Positions 17,966-28,284 are shown, counted from the first letter of the stretch. The stretch is DNA of 64,000 bases from Burkholderia pyrrocinia (GCF_001028665.1 NZ_CP011504.1:2728001-2792000), one strand, 5' to 3'. Program-made: numbers and translations. Notes: generated by a model from the sequence alone, not told the origin.

Positions 17966-18433
17966 TCATTGCTGCGCTGGAGGAGGTATCAGGACGATGC
18001 CGAACCGGCTTGCCGCTTCGCGCATGCGAGTCTTCGACGCGTCGGTGGGCGGTGCCGGCACCGCAGCGCCGTCGTACGTATCGGAGCACGTCTCGACGAA
18101 GCGATCGAAGCCGGCCGGCGAGCACACGAGCAGATAGTGCGCAGTCGTTGCGCCGCGATTCACGAACTGATGCGTCGTGCCGCGTCCAAGCACCACGTTT
18201 TCGCCGGGATGCAAGTGATGCGGCGTGCCGTCGACGACGACCTCCAGATCGCCGCTCAGCAGGATCAGTGTTTCGTCTTCACGCTCATGGCGGTGCACGG
18301 GTGTGGCGCGACCGGCGGGCGCGAAGATTTCGAGCATGCACCACGCACCGCCGGTGTGCTCGCCAGGTACGACAAGCCGGGTGCGGGAGCCGCCGAAATC
18401 ATATTCAGCGGGTGTCTGGTTGAGGATGAACAC
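17966..18433 (-). CDS. cupin-domain protein
   Basis: Single-domain cupin of 155 residues. Motif 1 is PVHRHEREDETLILLSG (His, His, Glu ligands) and motif 2 ends GTTHQFVN (His), so all usual metal ligands are present. Likely a metal-dependent small-molecule enzyme or binding protein; substrate unknown. Encoded alone on the minus strand, divergent from the LysR gene at 18561, which may control it. Confidence 0.82.
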   Translation of the reverse strand: MFILNQTPAEYDFGGSRTRLVVPGEHTGGAWCMLEIFAPAGRATPVHRHEREDETLILLSGDLEVVVDGTPHHLHPGENVVLGRGTTHQFVNRGATTAHYLLVCSPAGFDRFVETCSDTYDGAAVPAPPTDASKTRMREAASRFGIVLIPPPAQQ

Positions 18434-18560
18434 CGTTCATGGTCCTTTCAATGGGAGATGGGCGGGATAAGCGTGATGCCACTTAATTTATGCGAACGAC
18501 GCGAGGATTCAACCGATGCGTGAGTCGTATCACTGAAGACATGCTGTCCGGAATTGCCTG

Positions 18561-19445
18561 ATGAAGAACCTGAGCCAGTTTGTCCATTTCGCGGCCGTCG
18601 CGCGTCATTGCAGCTTTGCGAAGGCCGCGCGCGACCTCGGCCTCGCGCCTTCGTCCGTTGCGAAAAGCGTGGCACGGCTCGAGAAGGATCTCGGCGTACA
18701 GCTTTTTCATCGCACGACGCGTTCGGTCAGTCTCACGGCGGAAGGGCGGCAGCTATATACGAAAAGTGAACGCTTGATCGAAGAAATCGAGGCACTCGAT
18801 TTGGGGGCGGTCGGCGCGCGCGACGAGCCTGCCGGCCCACTCCGCATCGCGGCGCCGGTCGGCTATGGTTCACGCGTTCTATTGCCGATTCTTACGCGCT
18901 TGCAGCAACGTCATCCGCTACTGGAAATCGACCTGCGCCTTGCCGATGGGCGCGTCAACCTTCTCGACGAGGGTATCGACGCGGCGGTGCGGTTCGGTGC
19001 ACTGGACGACTCTTCGCTTGTCGCCCGTCGCATCGGCGAGCAGGCGCTGATCCTTTGTGCGCATCCGGATTACCTGGCGGCCAACCCGACGATTCGTTCA
19101 GTTGACGATTTGCGGAAGCATCGCCTGATTGCGTTTCGCATGCCGACCACCGGCCGCGACCGGCCACTCGAGTTCATCGAGCACGGTCGAACGGTCGCGC
19201 TGACTATCGAGTCGGGCTTCCGCATCGACCACGGTGAAGCGCTCGCGGAAGCCGCCGCACTCGGCGCGGGCCTCGCGCAGTTCCCCGCGTTCCTCGCCAA
19301 TGCCCACCTGCGTAGCGGCACGCTCGTGGAAGTGTTGCCGACCTGTCGTCCCGCTCCGCTGCCCATCAATCTCGTGATGCCGGGATCGCGTACGAGACCC
19401 GCTCGCGTGCGTGCGCTGGTCAACGCCCTGGCCGGTGAGGAGTGA
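18561..19445 (+). CDS. LysR-family transcriptional regulator
   Basis: Regulator of 294 residues; HTH at about 1-60 (HCSFAKAARDLGLAPSSVAKSVARL), effector domain beyond. It sits between a divergent cupin gene and an MFS efflux gene whose upstream region carries copy C of the 34-nt motif, 50 bp after this gene's stop. It is the best local candidate for the protein that binds this motif. Confidence 0.9.
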   Translation: MKNLSQFVHFAAVARHCSFAKAARDLGLAPSSVAKSVARLEKDLGVQLFHRTTRSVSLTAEGRQLYTKSERLIEEIEALDLGAVGARDEPAGPLRIAAPVGYGSRVLLPILTRLQQRHPLLEIDLRLADGRVNLLDEGIDAAVRFGALDDSSLVARRIGEQALILCAHPDYLAANPTIRSVDDLRKHRLIAFRMPTTGRDRPLEFIEHGRTVALTIESGFRIDHGEALAEAAALGAGLAQFPAFLANAHLRSGTLVEVLPTCRPAPLPINLVMPGSRTRPARVRALVNALAGEE

Positions 19446-19496
19446 TCGGGGCCAGATCATGCGAGTGCCGCGATCCCGCCGATTTTCTTGTGTGGA

Positions 19497-19530
19497 TTGA
19501 AAATAATTCAAGACGCAGGCCAATTATCAA
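19497..19530. promoter_or_regulatory. 34-nt regulatory motif, copy C
   Basis: TTGAAAATAATTCAA followed by 7 nt and GGCCAATTATCAA. Almost identical to copy A at 10161 in both end blocks and exactly the same length. Lies 67 bp upstream of the MFS gene. Confidence 0.6.
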
Positions 19531-19596
19531 TCGGCACGGTGGCAAGCAGAATGACTCCATGTCCACTGCGGCTTCGCCGCCTTCCTGGAGACAGCC

Positions 19597-20778
19597 ATGC
19601 CACTTCCCATTCTCGCGCTGGCCTTGAGCGCCTTTGCCATCGGCACCACGGAGTTCGTCATCATGGGCATCCTGCCTGATGTCGCGCAGTCGCTTTCGGT
19701 TTCCATCCCGTCGGCGGGGCTGCTCGTGAGCGGCTATGCGCTGGGTGTCGCCGTCGGCGCGCCTCTGCTCGCCGTTCTCACGAGCCGCATGCCGCGCAAG
19801 TGGGCGCTTCTGCTGCTGATGGGGATCTTCATCGTCGGCAATATTCTGTGCGCGGTCGCGCCTGGTTATACGAGCCTTATGATCGCCCGCGTCGTCACTT
19901 CGTTCGCGCATGGTTCGTTCTTCGGCATCGGGTCGGTCGTCGCCGCGTCGCTCGTGCCGCAGGACAAGCGTGCAAGCGCCGTAGCGTTGATGTTTACCGG
20001 TCTTGCGCTCGCGAATGTGCTTGGGGTGCCGCTCGGCACTTTCATTGGCCAGATGCTCGGCTGGCGCGCCGCGTTCTGGTCCGTCGCCGGTGCTGGCGTG
20101 CTTGCGGCGCTGGCTCTGGTGGCGCTTGTGCCGAAAACGCACGAAGTACAGTCCGCGAGCCTTGCGCATGAAGTCGGTGTGCTCAAGAACCCGCAGGTAT
20201 TGCTCGCGCTGCTGATGACCGTGCTCGGCTTCGGCGGCATGTTCGTTGTGTTCACCTATATCACGCCCGTGCTCGAGCAGGCGGGCGGGTTCGCGCCGAG
20301 CGGCGTGACGAAGATTCTTGTGCTGTTCGGCATCGGCCTGGCTATCGGCAATGCACTTGGCGGCAAGCTTGCGGATCGCGGCGTCATGCGGGCGTTGATG
20401 GGAGTGTTCGTGCTGCTGGTCGCGATCATGGTGGTGTTCAGTCGCACCATGCATCATCCCGTGGCATCGGTTGTGACGATCTTCATCTGGGGCATTGCAG
20501 CATTCGCGACCGTGCCGGGCCTGCAGATGCGCGTGCTGAGCAAAGCTGCAAGCGCACCGAACCTCGCATCGACGCTGAACATCGGCGCGTTCAACGTGGG
20601 TAACGCGATGGGGGCGTGGCTCGGCGGCCTGGCGCTTTCGCACGGGCAGGCACTCGACACGCTGCCGCTCGTGGCCGCCGCGGTGACGTTGATGGCGATT
20701 GCGGTGACCGCTTTCGCGTCCCGGATCGATCGACGCGAGGCAGCACAAACGAATCGCGCAGCACGTCTTACAGCCTGA
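19597..20778 (+). CDS. MFS drug/sugar efflux transporter, DHA1 (AraJ-like) family
   Basis: Inner-membrane carrier of 393 residues with about 12 hydrophobic segments. The N-terminus LALSAFAIGTTEFVIMGILP is typical of the AraJ/YdhP group of DHA1 exporters. Likely proton-driven efflux of a small hydrophobic compound or sugar. Followed after 65 bp by a SnoaL-like gene and preceded by a LysR gene, so likely LysR-regulated. Confidence 0.88.
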   Translation: MPLPILALALSAFAIGTTEFVIMGILPDVAQSLSVSIPSAGLLVSGYALGVAVGAPLLAVLTSRMPRKWALLLLMGIFIVGNILCAVAPGYTSLMIARVVTSFAHGSFFGIGSVVAASLVPQDKRASAVALMFTGLALANVLGVPLGTFIGQMLGWRAAFWSVAGAGVLAALALVALVPKTHEVQSASLAHEVGVLKNPQVLLALLMTVLGFGGMFVVFTYITPVLEQAGGFAPSGVTKILVLFGIGLAIGNALGGKLADRGVMRALMGVFVLLVAIMVVFSRTMHHPVASVVTIFIWGIAAFATVPGLQMRVLSKAASAPNLASTLNIGAFNVGNAMGAWLGGLALSHGQALDTLPLVAAAVTLMAIAVTAFASRIDRREAAQTNRAARLTA

Positions 20779-20843
20779 ACATCCCAAGTCGCGTCACTTC
20801 CGGATTCAATCCGTTCATCGAGCACACCACCAAGGAGCCTGAC

Positions 20844-21401
20844 ATGAAATCCAGCACCGTCCTTTCCACCGTTTCCCGCGTCGCGCTGGCAGCCGCCACG
20901 GCCGCTGCCGCATTGCCTGCCGTTTCCGCCACCGACGACAATCTCGTGCAGCCGAAAACGCTGATTGTCGACAAGAGTCTCTCGAAGCATCAGGCCGAAC
21001 AACAGATCCGTGCGGCACGCCTCTACGATACGTTCTGGAGCACGGGCGACGAGGCACAGGCTCGCGAGGCGCTAGCGGCCGATTTCACCGACCGCACGTT
21101 GCCCGCCGGCCGGCCGCAGGGCATCGCGGGGCCCCTGGCGGCATCGAAGGGCTTCCATGGCGCCGTGCCGGACGTTCACGCCGAGGTCGAACAGATGATC
21201 GTCGCAGGCGATCGCGTCATCACCCATCTGCACTTCACCGGTCACTTCACGGGCAGCTTCAACGGCGTGCAGGGAAAGGGGCAGGTGGTCGACTTCATCG
21301 CTACGGACATCTATCGCATTCGCGACGGCAAGATCGCCGACAACTGGCATCTCGAAGACAATCTGACGTTCCTCCAGCAGCTCGGCGTGGTCGCCAAGTA
21401 A
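20844..21401 (+). CDS. exported SnoaL-like / ester-cyclase-fold protein
   Basis: Protein of 185 residues with a Sec signal peptide (about residues 1-29, ending AVSA) and a SnoaL-like NTF2-fold domain (about 45-180). Such domains occur in polyketide cyclases and many uncharacterised enzymes; the motif pattern with HLHFTGHFTG and IRDGKIADNWHLED is typical. AAGGAG precedes the ATG. Probably cotranscribed with the MFS gene. Confidence 0.8.
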   Translation: MKSSTVLSTVSRVALAAATAAAALPAVSATDDNLVQPKTLIVDKSLSKHQAEQQIRAARLYDTFWSTGDEAQAREALAADFTDRTLPAGRPQGIAGPLAASKGFHGAVPDVHAEVEQMIVAGDRVITHLHFTGHFTGSFNGVQGKGQVVDFIATDIYRIRDGKIADNWHLEDNLTFLQQLGVVAK

Positions 21402-21412
21402 GCGGGTCTGGG

Positions 21413-21440
21413 GCCGATCCTGCCGGTCGGCCTTTCCTTG
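21413..21440 (+). terminator. rho-independent terminator
   Basis: GGCCGA (21413-21418) pairs with TCGGCC (21428-21433) over a 9-nt loop, then TTTCCTT, just after the SnoaL-like gene. Confidence 0.65.
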
Positions 21441-21524
21441 GTCGATCCGCATCGCGTTACCATGCCCGGGTCCACGCGGGGCATCGCGCGGCACAACCCA
21501 ATATTCTTTTCGCGTGACGCGATC

Positions 21525-22448
21525 ATGGACAATCTCGGTGATATTCGCCTTTTCGTTGAAACAGCAAGCCAAGGCAGTCTTTCGGCTGCCGGCAGAAAGC
21601 TCGGTCTGTCTCCCGCCGCGGCGAGCGCCCGGCTCGTAAAGCTCGAGGGAGAACTCCATACGCAGCTGTTCGAGCGTTCGACCCGCAAGCTGCGCCTCAC
21701 GGACGAAGGCCGCCTGTATCTCGTACACTGCCAGCATGCGCTGCAAACCCTGGAAGATGCGCGCGCGGCGTTGCAGGCCGGACGGGAATCGGTGAGTGGG
21801 GCGTTGCGCGTATCGGCCACCTCCGATTTCGGACGCACCGTGCTACGTCGATGGCTCGACGAATTCAACGAACGCCATCCGAACGTCACGCTGACGCTCG
21901 TCCTCTCCGATTCGCTGTCGCATTTGCTGCAGGACGACATCGATCTCGCGATCCGCTTCGGCGTGCCGGCCGACAGTTCGATGGTCGCCAAGCGCATGGC
22001 CGACAATCGCCGCGCGCTATGTGCGTCGCCCGACTACATTGCTGCGCACGGTATGCCGAGCCATCCCGACGATTTGCGCGAGCATCGGTTCATCGTACTT
22101 TCTTCGGCAGCGGGCGCGGCGAACAACTGGCGTTTCGCGCGCGATGGGGAGACCGCGTTGTTCACCGCGCCGCTCGACAGTTCACGTCAGACCAACGATG
22201 GTTCGCTTGCCCGCGAATGGGCTATGGAAGGCTGCGGCGTGGCCATGAAGTCGATCTGGGACATCGGCGCCGATCTGCAGGCTGGGCGGCTGAAGCTGCT
22301 CCTGCCGGAGTGGCGCTGCCCGGACGTGCCTGTGAACGCGCTCTTTCAACGCACGCCTTATATGGCTCCGCGCGTGCGCACATTGCTCGACTTCCTCGAG
22401 AAGCGGTTCTCCGAAGCCTCAGAAGCATTGGCGCCGTTCCTGAGATAG
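21525..22448 (+). CDS. LysR-family transcriptional regulator
   Basis: Regulator of 307 residues with HTH at about 1-60 (QGSLSAAGRKLGLSPAAASARL) and an effector domain of the CrgA-like type. The ATG at 21525 begins the conserved DNLGDIRLFVETA core; upstream in-frame starts add unrelated sequence. Targets unknown; the MFS/SnoaL pair is nearest. Confidence 0.88.
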   Translation: MDNLGDIRLFVETASQGSLSAAGRKLGLSPAAASARLVKLEGELHTQLFERSTRKLRLTDEGRLYLVHCQHALQTLEDARAALQAGRESVSGALRVSATSDFGRTVLRRWLDEFNERHPNVTLTLVLSDSLSHLLQDDIDLAIRFGVPADSSMVAKRMADNRRALCASPDYIAAHGMPSHPDDLREHRFIVLSSAAGAANNWRFARDGETALFTAPLDSSRQTNDGSLAREWAMEGCGVAMKSIWDIGADLQAGRLKLLLPEWRCPDVPVNALFQRTPYMAPRVRTLLDFLEKRFSEASEALAPFLR

Positions 22449-22719
22449 TTTGCGGCTCTCGGTGGCGGTCGATTGGACCTGTGGAGATCATTGCGGCCTG
22501 TGAGCGAGGCGAGGGGATGTCGGCGGCTCTCATGGCTTCGAGTCGTTTCTGTGATGCCGGAATGCCGCGAATGTTTGTCGCCTGTCCAAGGCGACTTGGA
22601 CCTATCATGCGTGGGCCGGGCGCGTGGTATCCCTTCACGGAATGTCCGCTCGCCGTCCTTATACGGCTCGTATGCCCGGCATATCATCCCGAAAGCGTTG
22701 CCACGAAATCACCGAGAAC

Positions 22720-25700
22720 ATGCAGCGATCGTTCATTCAGCTTGCAGTCATTCGATCCGACCGCTTGATCGTCAAACGCGGCTTGAGCGACGGGGGACGA
22801 CCGGTCCTGCTCGTAACGCTTCCCGCCAACGTACCATCGCGCTCGGCCGAGGCCCGCTTTCAGAACGAACTCTCGCTGGCAAACCAGCTCGACCCCGACT
22901 GGGCCGCCGTGCCGATCGGTCTCACGCGCCACGAAAACGAGATTGCACTGGCACTTGCCGATCCTGGCGGTGATCCGCTCGCCGCCCTATGTGCCGAGAC
23001 GCTCGATATTACGCAGCGGCTCGTGCTGGCGCTTGGCGTGGTCGACGCAATCAGGCGACTGCACGGTCGCGGTATCACGCATGGAGGCCTGAGCCCGCAT
23101 GCGATACTCGTCAGCGTCGATCTACGCCGAGCATGGCTTACCGATTTCGGAATTGCGTCGCGCGTACGCTTCATGCCGGACTCGAATGAGCGCATGTCGG
23201 ATTGCGGACTCGCACCGGTCTGGTGTGCACCGGAGCAGCGGCTAGGGTCGAACCGCTACGTCGATCATCGCGCTGACCTGTATGCGTTCGGTTGCTGGAT
23301 GCACGGGCTGCTGATCGAACCGTTATCCACATCCGCGAGCGAGGCGCAACGGTGGCCCGTTGCGTCTGTTCGATCTGTGGGAGTCGGGAGCATCAGCCAA
23401 ATTCAGCGACCGCTTGCCGATATCGTTGCGCGCTTGCTGGAGCATGAGGCCGACGATCGCTACCAGTCTGCGGCTGGCGTGGAAGCAGATCTGCGGTGTG
23501 CGCTCGCAGCGCTGACACGGGGGCGCGCGATACCCGCATTCCAACTCGGTGCTTACGATGCGCCACCGCCGCTGAACCGGCCGCGTCGTCTGTACGGGCG
23601 CGACTCCGAACTCCACGTGCTGAATCAGTGGGCCGAAGAGGTCGCCCAGCGTGGCACCACCGCGCTAGTGTGCGCATCCGGTGCAGCGGGATCAGGAAAG
23701 TCGGCTGTCGTCGATACGTTCTGTCGTATTCAGCGGGAGAACGGATGGCTCGTTGCGGCGGGCAAGTTCGACCCGCACCCTGGTGTGTCTCCATATCGGA
23801 CGCTGTGCGAGATGCTCGGTCGTCTCATTAGCCGCGAGATCGCCGAACGCACCGACCTGGAGCAACTGCGGCAGGCAGCGCTGAGCGCAGTGGGTGGCCT
23901 TGGTGCGCTGATCACCGACGCGATTCCAGAGGCGCGTACATTGCTGGGCGATCCACCGCCTGCCCCTGACATAAGAGCGGACTCGGTACGTGCACGCTGG
24001 CATGAAACGCTGGCCCGTTTTCTGCATGTGTTTGCACTGCCAGCTCATCCGCTCGTGATCTTTCTCGACGATATTCAATGGGCCGATGACGCGACCCTCG
24101 GATTCGTGACCGAAATGCTGGAGCGCAGTGCGATCTCTTTCCTCCTTCTTGTGGTGGTCTCGCGCGACGGAGCCGATGATGTGCGCGATGACCCGCAGGG
24201 GAAATTGAAGGTAGAACCCGCATGCGCGGCGACGATCCATTCCCTGCGGATCGACGCGTTGCAAGGCAACGCGGCAGCCGAACTCCTCGGCGACGTACTC
24301 GGCACGAATCCAGGCGAGACCATGCCGCTTGCCGAACTCCTGTATGCACGCACATCCGGTAATCCGCTATTCACGCTCCAACTCGTCCGGAAGCTCGTCG
24401 ATGAGCGCATCGTCACGCGCAACCTGGTGAGTCGACGTTGGGAATGGACGCCGGAACAAGTCAATGCCGCGCTGGGCGCACCGAATCTCGTGGCGTTGAT
24501 ACGCTCACGTGCCGGCGCATTGCCGCAACCCACCAGCGACGTGCTTTTCGCCATGGCATGCATCGGCAACGTCGCGCAGGTGGATGTGCTCGCCCGCACC
24601 GTCGACCTCGACGAGGAAGCGTTGCACGTTCGCCTGCAACCAGCTGTAGTCGCCGGAATGATCATGCGTCGCAGCGGTGATTACTCGTTCGTTCACGATC
24701 GCATTCGGGAAGTGATGCATTCGATGCAGCGTCCAAGCGAACGCGCGGAATGGCACCTGCGGATAGCCACGATCCTGAGGGCCATGCCGAACGATCCGGC
24801 ACTGCGATTCGACGTCGCCGACCATTTGAATCGTGCGAGATCGTTGCTTGTTTCGCGCGAGCAGCGTGTGGACGCGGCGCGGAGCAATCTGGAGGCAGCC
24901 ATGTGTGCGAAAGCCTCCGGTGCGCACGGCGCAGCGGCGCAGTACCTCGAAGCAGGCAGTGGGCTGATGCATCCGCACGACCTTGAGGTGCGTGATCCCC
25001 TCCATGTGCAGATCGTCCATGAAGCGGCGCATTGTGACCTGCTGCGCGGCGCGCTCGACGCCGCCGAGGCTTCGATAACCCGATTGCACAACGCGCGACT
25101 CACCCGGGAGCAGAGAGCCGATGTGGTACAGCTCGAGGTAACCCTCAACATGTTGAGATCGCGCAACGAGGCGGCGGCGGCCATTGCGCTTCGATTTCTG
25201 CGGGATGACTTTGGGATCAGCCTGGCTCAGTATCCGGGAGACGATGCGGTCCACGCGGGCTGCGAGGTGGTATTCGCCAAGCTGACGGGCCGGTCGATCG
25301 AGTCGCTGATGAACTTGCCCGACATGACGGATCACCGAATGGTCGTGGCGGTCAATGTGCTATCAAGTCTGTTGCTGCCGAGCTTCTATACCAGCCGCAA
25401 CCTCTTCGTGCTCCATCTGGCTAAGATGGTCGAGCTCACGCTTGATTACGGCGTAACGGCCAATTCGGCACATGCGCTCAGCTCGTTCGGTGTGGCGATC
25501 GGTGAATTGCTGGGCCGTTACCACGATGGCTACCGATTCGGTTTGCTGGCGCGGGACCTGGTACTGTCACGAGGGCTTCTCGCAGCCAAGGCCAAGACAC
25601 TGGTGGGACTCGAACTAGTCAGTTGCTGGACGCAGCCGTTGTACGTGGCACGGGAGATCATCCAGCAGGCGTACGAGGCGGCACACGAATCCGGCGAGTT

Positions 25701-28284
25701 CGATATCGCGTGCACGGTACGCAGCATCCTGGTGACGAACTCGCTGGCCATCGGAGTTCCGCTCGACGAAGTGCGGCGCGAAGTGGAAGCAGGGCGGATT
25801 TTCGGACTGCGTGCCGGTTTTCGTGATCTTGCGGAGATGATGGTCGTCCAGCGCTGTTTCGTCGACGCGATGACCGGCCGGACCGTAGCGCTCGCGTGCT
25901 TTGATCACGAGACGTTCAGCGAAGCTGACTTCGAGAGTCGCCTGAAGGATGACGGAAATGCCAGCCTTTGCTGTATGTACTGGATCATGAAGGGCGTGGC
26001 GTGTTATATGGCAGGGGCTTATGCGGAATCGGAGGACGCGTTCGTTCGGGCCGAAGCGGTAGCCTGGTCCTTGACTGGCTTCTTTCAGCTGTTCGAACTT
26101 CGATTCTTCCGCGGTCTGACCTGCGCCGCGTTAATTCATGATGCGAACGAGCGAGGCACGACGGACCGTGAAGGAATTCGTGCGCGTCGCGAGCAGTTAC
26201 AGGTATCCATCGAGAAGCTGACGCAGTGGGCCAATTCTTGCGATGCCACTTTTTCCGACAAGCGGGATTTACTGGTCGCCGAGGCTGCGCGATGTGACGG
26301 TCGCCATTTCGAAGTGCTCGGGCATTACGAATCAGCCGTGCGGCTCTCGAAGCAAAACGGCTTCGTACATTACGAAGCCATCGCACTCGAGCGCGCGGCT
26401 ACCTTTTGTCTACGGCACGGGCTCGAAGGACTCGGCCAAAGCTACGCCGACCGAGCTTGTTCCTCCTATCGAAAATGGGGCGCCTCGGCAAAGGCCGAGC
26501 AACTCGAAATGGAGTACGCCGTTCAGGACAGCAACGCCCGCGCACGCCCGGACACCACGAACGATCAGCATCTGAGTGATGACGACGTACGTTACCTTAT
26601 CGACACGACGCACGCGATTTCGGGCGAGGTCATTGTCGAGCGGCTGATGCGAAACCTCATGACGTCGACGCTCGCGTACGTGGATGCGGACTTCGGTGCG
26701 TTCTTGCGACGTGGCGCGCTACTGGAGACATTCGCGATTGCGCGGCGTGACGGGGAGGCGGTAACGGTGGAGCTTGGGTTGGATGGCCCCGTCTCGGCTT
26801 CGCTCCCGTTGTGGTTCATTCATGGCGTAATCGCAGATTGCCGGCCGCTCGTGCTCGACCAGACGGCAATTCGACAGCGTTACGCGTCGGATGCCTATTT
26901 CCGTTCGGGCGGCATAGTCGGCGCATTGTGCGTGCCGGTGGTCAAGCACGGTCAATCGGTCGGCGCGTTGTATCTCGAGTGTCACCGGGCTGCGAGTGCG
27001 CTTCCCGCTCGAAAGCTGGCGGTGCTGGAGAGGATGCTCGCCCAGGCCGTTATCTCGATGGAGGTCGCGAGGCTGTACGCGGACATATCCGAGGAAAATA
27101 GCGAGAGGCGACGGATAGAGGCAATGCTGCGCGAAAAGGAGGCCGCACTGGCGCAGGCGCAGCGAATCAGTGGTACGGCAAACTGGCACTGGTGCGTGGA
27201 ATCGGGCAAGGTGACGTGTTCTATCGAACTTCTGCATATGCTAAGGCTGGAGAGTGCAGGGAAACCGGTGACGCTAGACCGCCTTCTCGAGGCGACTCAC
27301 CCTGACGACCGCGATCACGTGCGACATGTGCTTGATGACGCGGTGCGGAACAGGAGAGGATTTCGTTTTCAGTTCCGCGGTCTGGAGGACGAAGCAGGGA
27401 GCCGGCATTTCGAGGCAGTCGGCGATATCCAGACGCGTAATGAAGAGTCGCCGCGCTACGTCGGCACGACGATGGACATCACCGATCGCGAGGAGCGTGA
27501 GCAAGCCCTGCAGGTCGCCCGAAATGAGCTCGCACACGTGATGCGGGTCCATATGCTCGGTCAGCTTGCCGCGTCGATTGCGCACGAAGTCAATCAACCG
27601 CTCTCGGCCATTATTGCGAACGGCACGGCGGGCTTGCGCTGGCTACTACGCGAGGAGCCCGATCTCGGCGAGGTCAGCTGTGCATTGCAGCGTATCGTGA
27701 CCGAGGGAAACCGCGCGAACGACGTGATCCGCGGCACGCGCAGCCTCGCACGTGGAGCAACGCCGCATCGTGGGCTCGTGAGCCTCGGAGATCTGATTGC
27801 AGAAACGAAAGTTCTGTTGCACCGCGAATGCCGAAACCAGCACGTCGTGATCGAGGAAAACGTAGCCAAGGATCTGGCGAATATCGTTGCCGACCGCGTG
27901 CAGATCCAACAGGTGCTGATCAATCTGATGCTCAACGCAATCGAAGCGCTGCGTGCCATTACGGATCGCCGGCGCCGTATTTTCGTCGATGCGCATGCGT
28001 TCGGCACTGGTCAGATTGCCGTTGTGGTGCGTGACAATGGCCCGGGCCTCGGCGACGGCGACCTGCAGCGGCTCTTCGAGGCATTCTACTCAACCAAGGT
28101 CGACGGGCTCGGTATGGGCCTGTCGATCTGTCGTTCGATTGTGGAAGCACACGGCGGCACGCTCGACGTCGCGGCGGTCGACTCTGTCGGGGCCGCGTTC
28201 CGATTCGTTCTGCCCGCGCAACAGATATCGGCTGCAGAAGAATTCGGCCGGCGAACGGGTGATCCGTCAGAAATGCGCAATTAG
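22720..28284 (+). CDS. giant kinase-like / ATPase / GAF-PAS sensor histidine kinase
   Basis: Cytoplasmic signalling protein of 1854 residues. Domains in order: Ser/Thr kinase-like (about 10-290), AAA/STAND-type ATPase with Walker A GAAGSGKS at 321-328 and Walker B LVIFLDD near 446, long helical TPR-like region (about 700-1290), GAF (about 1310-1455), PAS (about 1465-1595), HisKA with phospho-acceptor His1622 (AHEVNQP) and HATPase (DNGPGLG near 1772). The kinase-like domain keeps DFG (142-144) and APE (170-172), but the catalytic HRD is HGG (121-123) and no VAIK lysine is evident, suggesting a pseudokinase. No membrane segment. Its stop overlaps the stop of the convergent FixJ-like gene, the probable partner. 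Start 22720 chosen at MQRSFIQ; 22624 and 22672 are possible. Confidence 0.87.
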   Translation: MQRSFIQLAVIRSDRLIVKRGLSDGGRPVLLVTLPANVPSRSAEARFQNELSLANQLDPDWAAVPIGLTRHENEIALALADPGGDPLAALCAETLDITQRLVLALGVVDAIRRLHGRGITHGGLSPHAILVSVDLRRAWLTDFGIASRVRFMPDSNERMSDCGLAPVWCAPEQRLGSNRYVDHRADLYAFGCWMHGLLIEPLSTSASEAQRWPVASVRSVGVGSISQIQRPLADIVARLLEHEADDRYQSAAGVEADLRCALAALTRGRAIPAFQLGAYDAPPPLNRPRRLYGRDSELHVLNQWAEEVAQRGTTALVCASGAAGSGKSAVVDTFCRIQRENGWLVAAGKFDPHPGVSPYRTLCEMLGRLISREIAERTDLEQLRQAALSAVGGLGALITDAIPEARTLLGDPPPAPDIRADSVRARWHETLARFLHVFALPAHPLVIFLDDIQWADDATLGFVTEMLERSAISFLLLVVVSRDGADDVRDDPQGKLKVEPACAATIHSLRIDALQGNAAAELLGDVLGTNPGETMPLAELLYARTSGNPLFTLQLVRKLVDERIVTRNLVSRRWEWTPEQVNAALGAPNLVALIRSRAGALPQPTSDVLFAMACIGNVAQVDVLARTVDLDEEALHVRLQPAVVAGMIMRRSGDYSFVHDRIREVMHSMQRPSERAEWHLRIATILRAMPNDPALRFDVADHLNRARSLLVSREQRVDAARSNLEAAMCAKASGAHGAAAQYLEAGSGLMHPHDLEVRDPLHVQIVHEAAHCDLLRGALDAAEASITRLHNARLTREQRADVVQLEVTLNMLRSRNEAAAAIALRFLRDDFGISLAQYPGDDAVHAGCEVVFAKLTGRSIESLMNLPDMTDHRMVVAVNVLSSLLLPSFYTSRNLFVLHLAKMVELTLDYGVTANSAHALSSFGVAIGELLGRYHDGYRFGLLARDLVLSRGLLAAKAKTLVGLELVSCWTQPLYVAREIIQQAYEAAHESGEFDIACTVRSILVTNSLAIGVPLDEVRREVEAGRIFGLRAGFRDLAEMMVVQRCFVDAMTGRTVALACFDHETFSEADFESRLKDDGNASLCCMYWIMKGVACYMAGAYAESEDAFVRAEAVAWSLTGFFQLFELRFFRGLTCAALIHDANERGTTDREGIRARREQLQVSIEKLTQWANSCDATFSDKRDLLVAEAARCDGRHFEVLGHYESAVRLSKQNGFVHYEAIALERAATFCLRHGLEGLGQSYADRACSSYRKWGASAKAEQLEMEYAVQDSNARARPDTTNDQHLSDDDVRYLIDTTHAISGEVIVERLMRNLMTSTLAYVDADFGAFLRRGALLETFAIARRDGEAVTVELGLDGPVSASLPLWFIHGVIADCRPLVLDQTAIRQRYASDAYFRSGGIVGALCVPVVKHGQSVGALYLECHRAASALPARKLAVLERMLAQAVISMEVARLYADISEENSERRRIEAMLREKEAALAQAQRISGTANWHWCVESGKVTCSIELLHMLRLESAGKPVTLDRLLEATHPDDRDHVRHVLDDAVRNRRGFRFQFRGLEDEAGSRHFEAVGDIQTRNEESPRYVGTTMDITDREEREQALQVARNELAHVMRVHMLGQLAASIAHEVNQPLSAIIANGTAGLRWLLREEPDLGEVSCALQRIVTEGNRANDVIRGTRSLARGATPHRGLVSLGDLIAETKVLLHRECRNQHVVIEENVAKDLANIVADRVQIQQVLINLMLNAIEALRAITDRRRRIFVDAHAFGTGQIAVVVRDNGPGLGDGDLQRLFEAFYSTKVDGLGMGLSICRSIVEAHGGTLDVAAVDSVGAAFRFVLPAQQISAAEEFGRRTGDPSEMRN

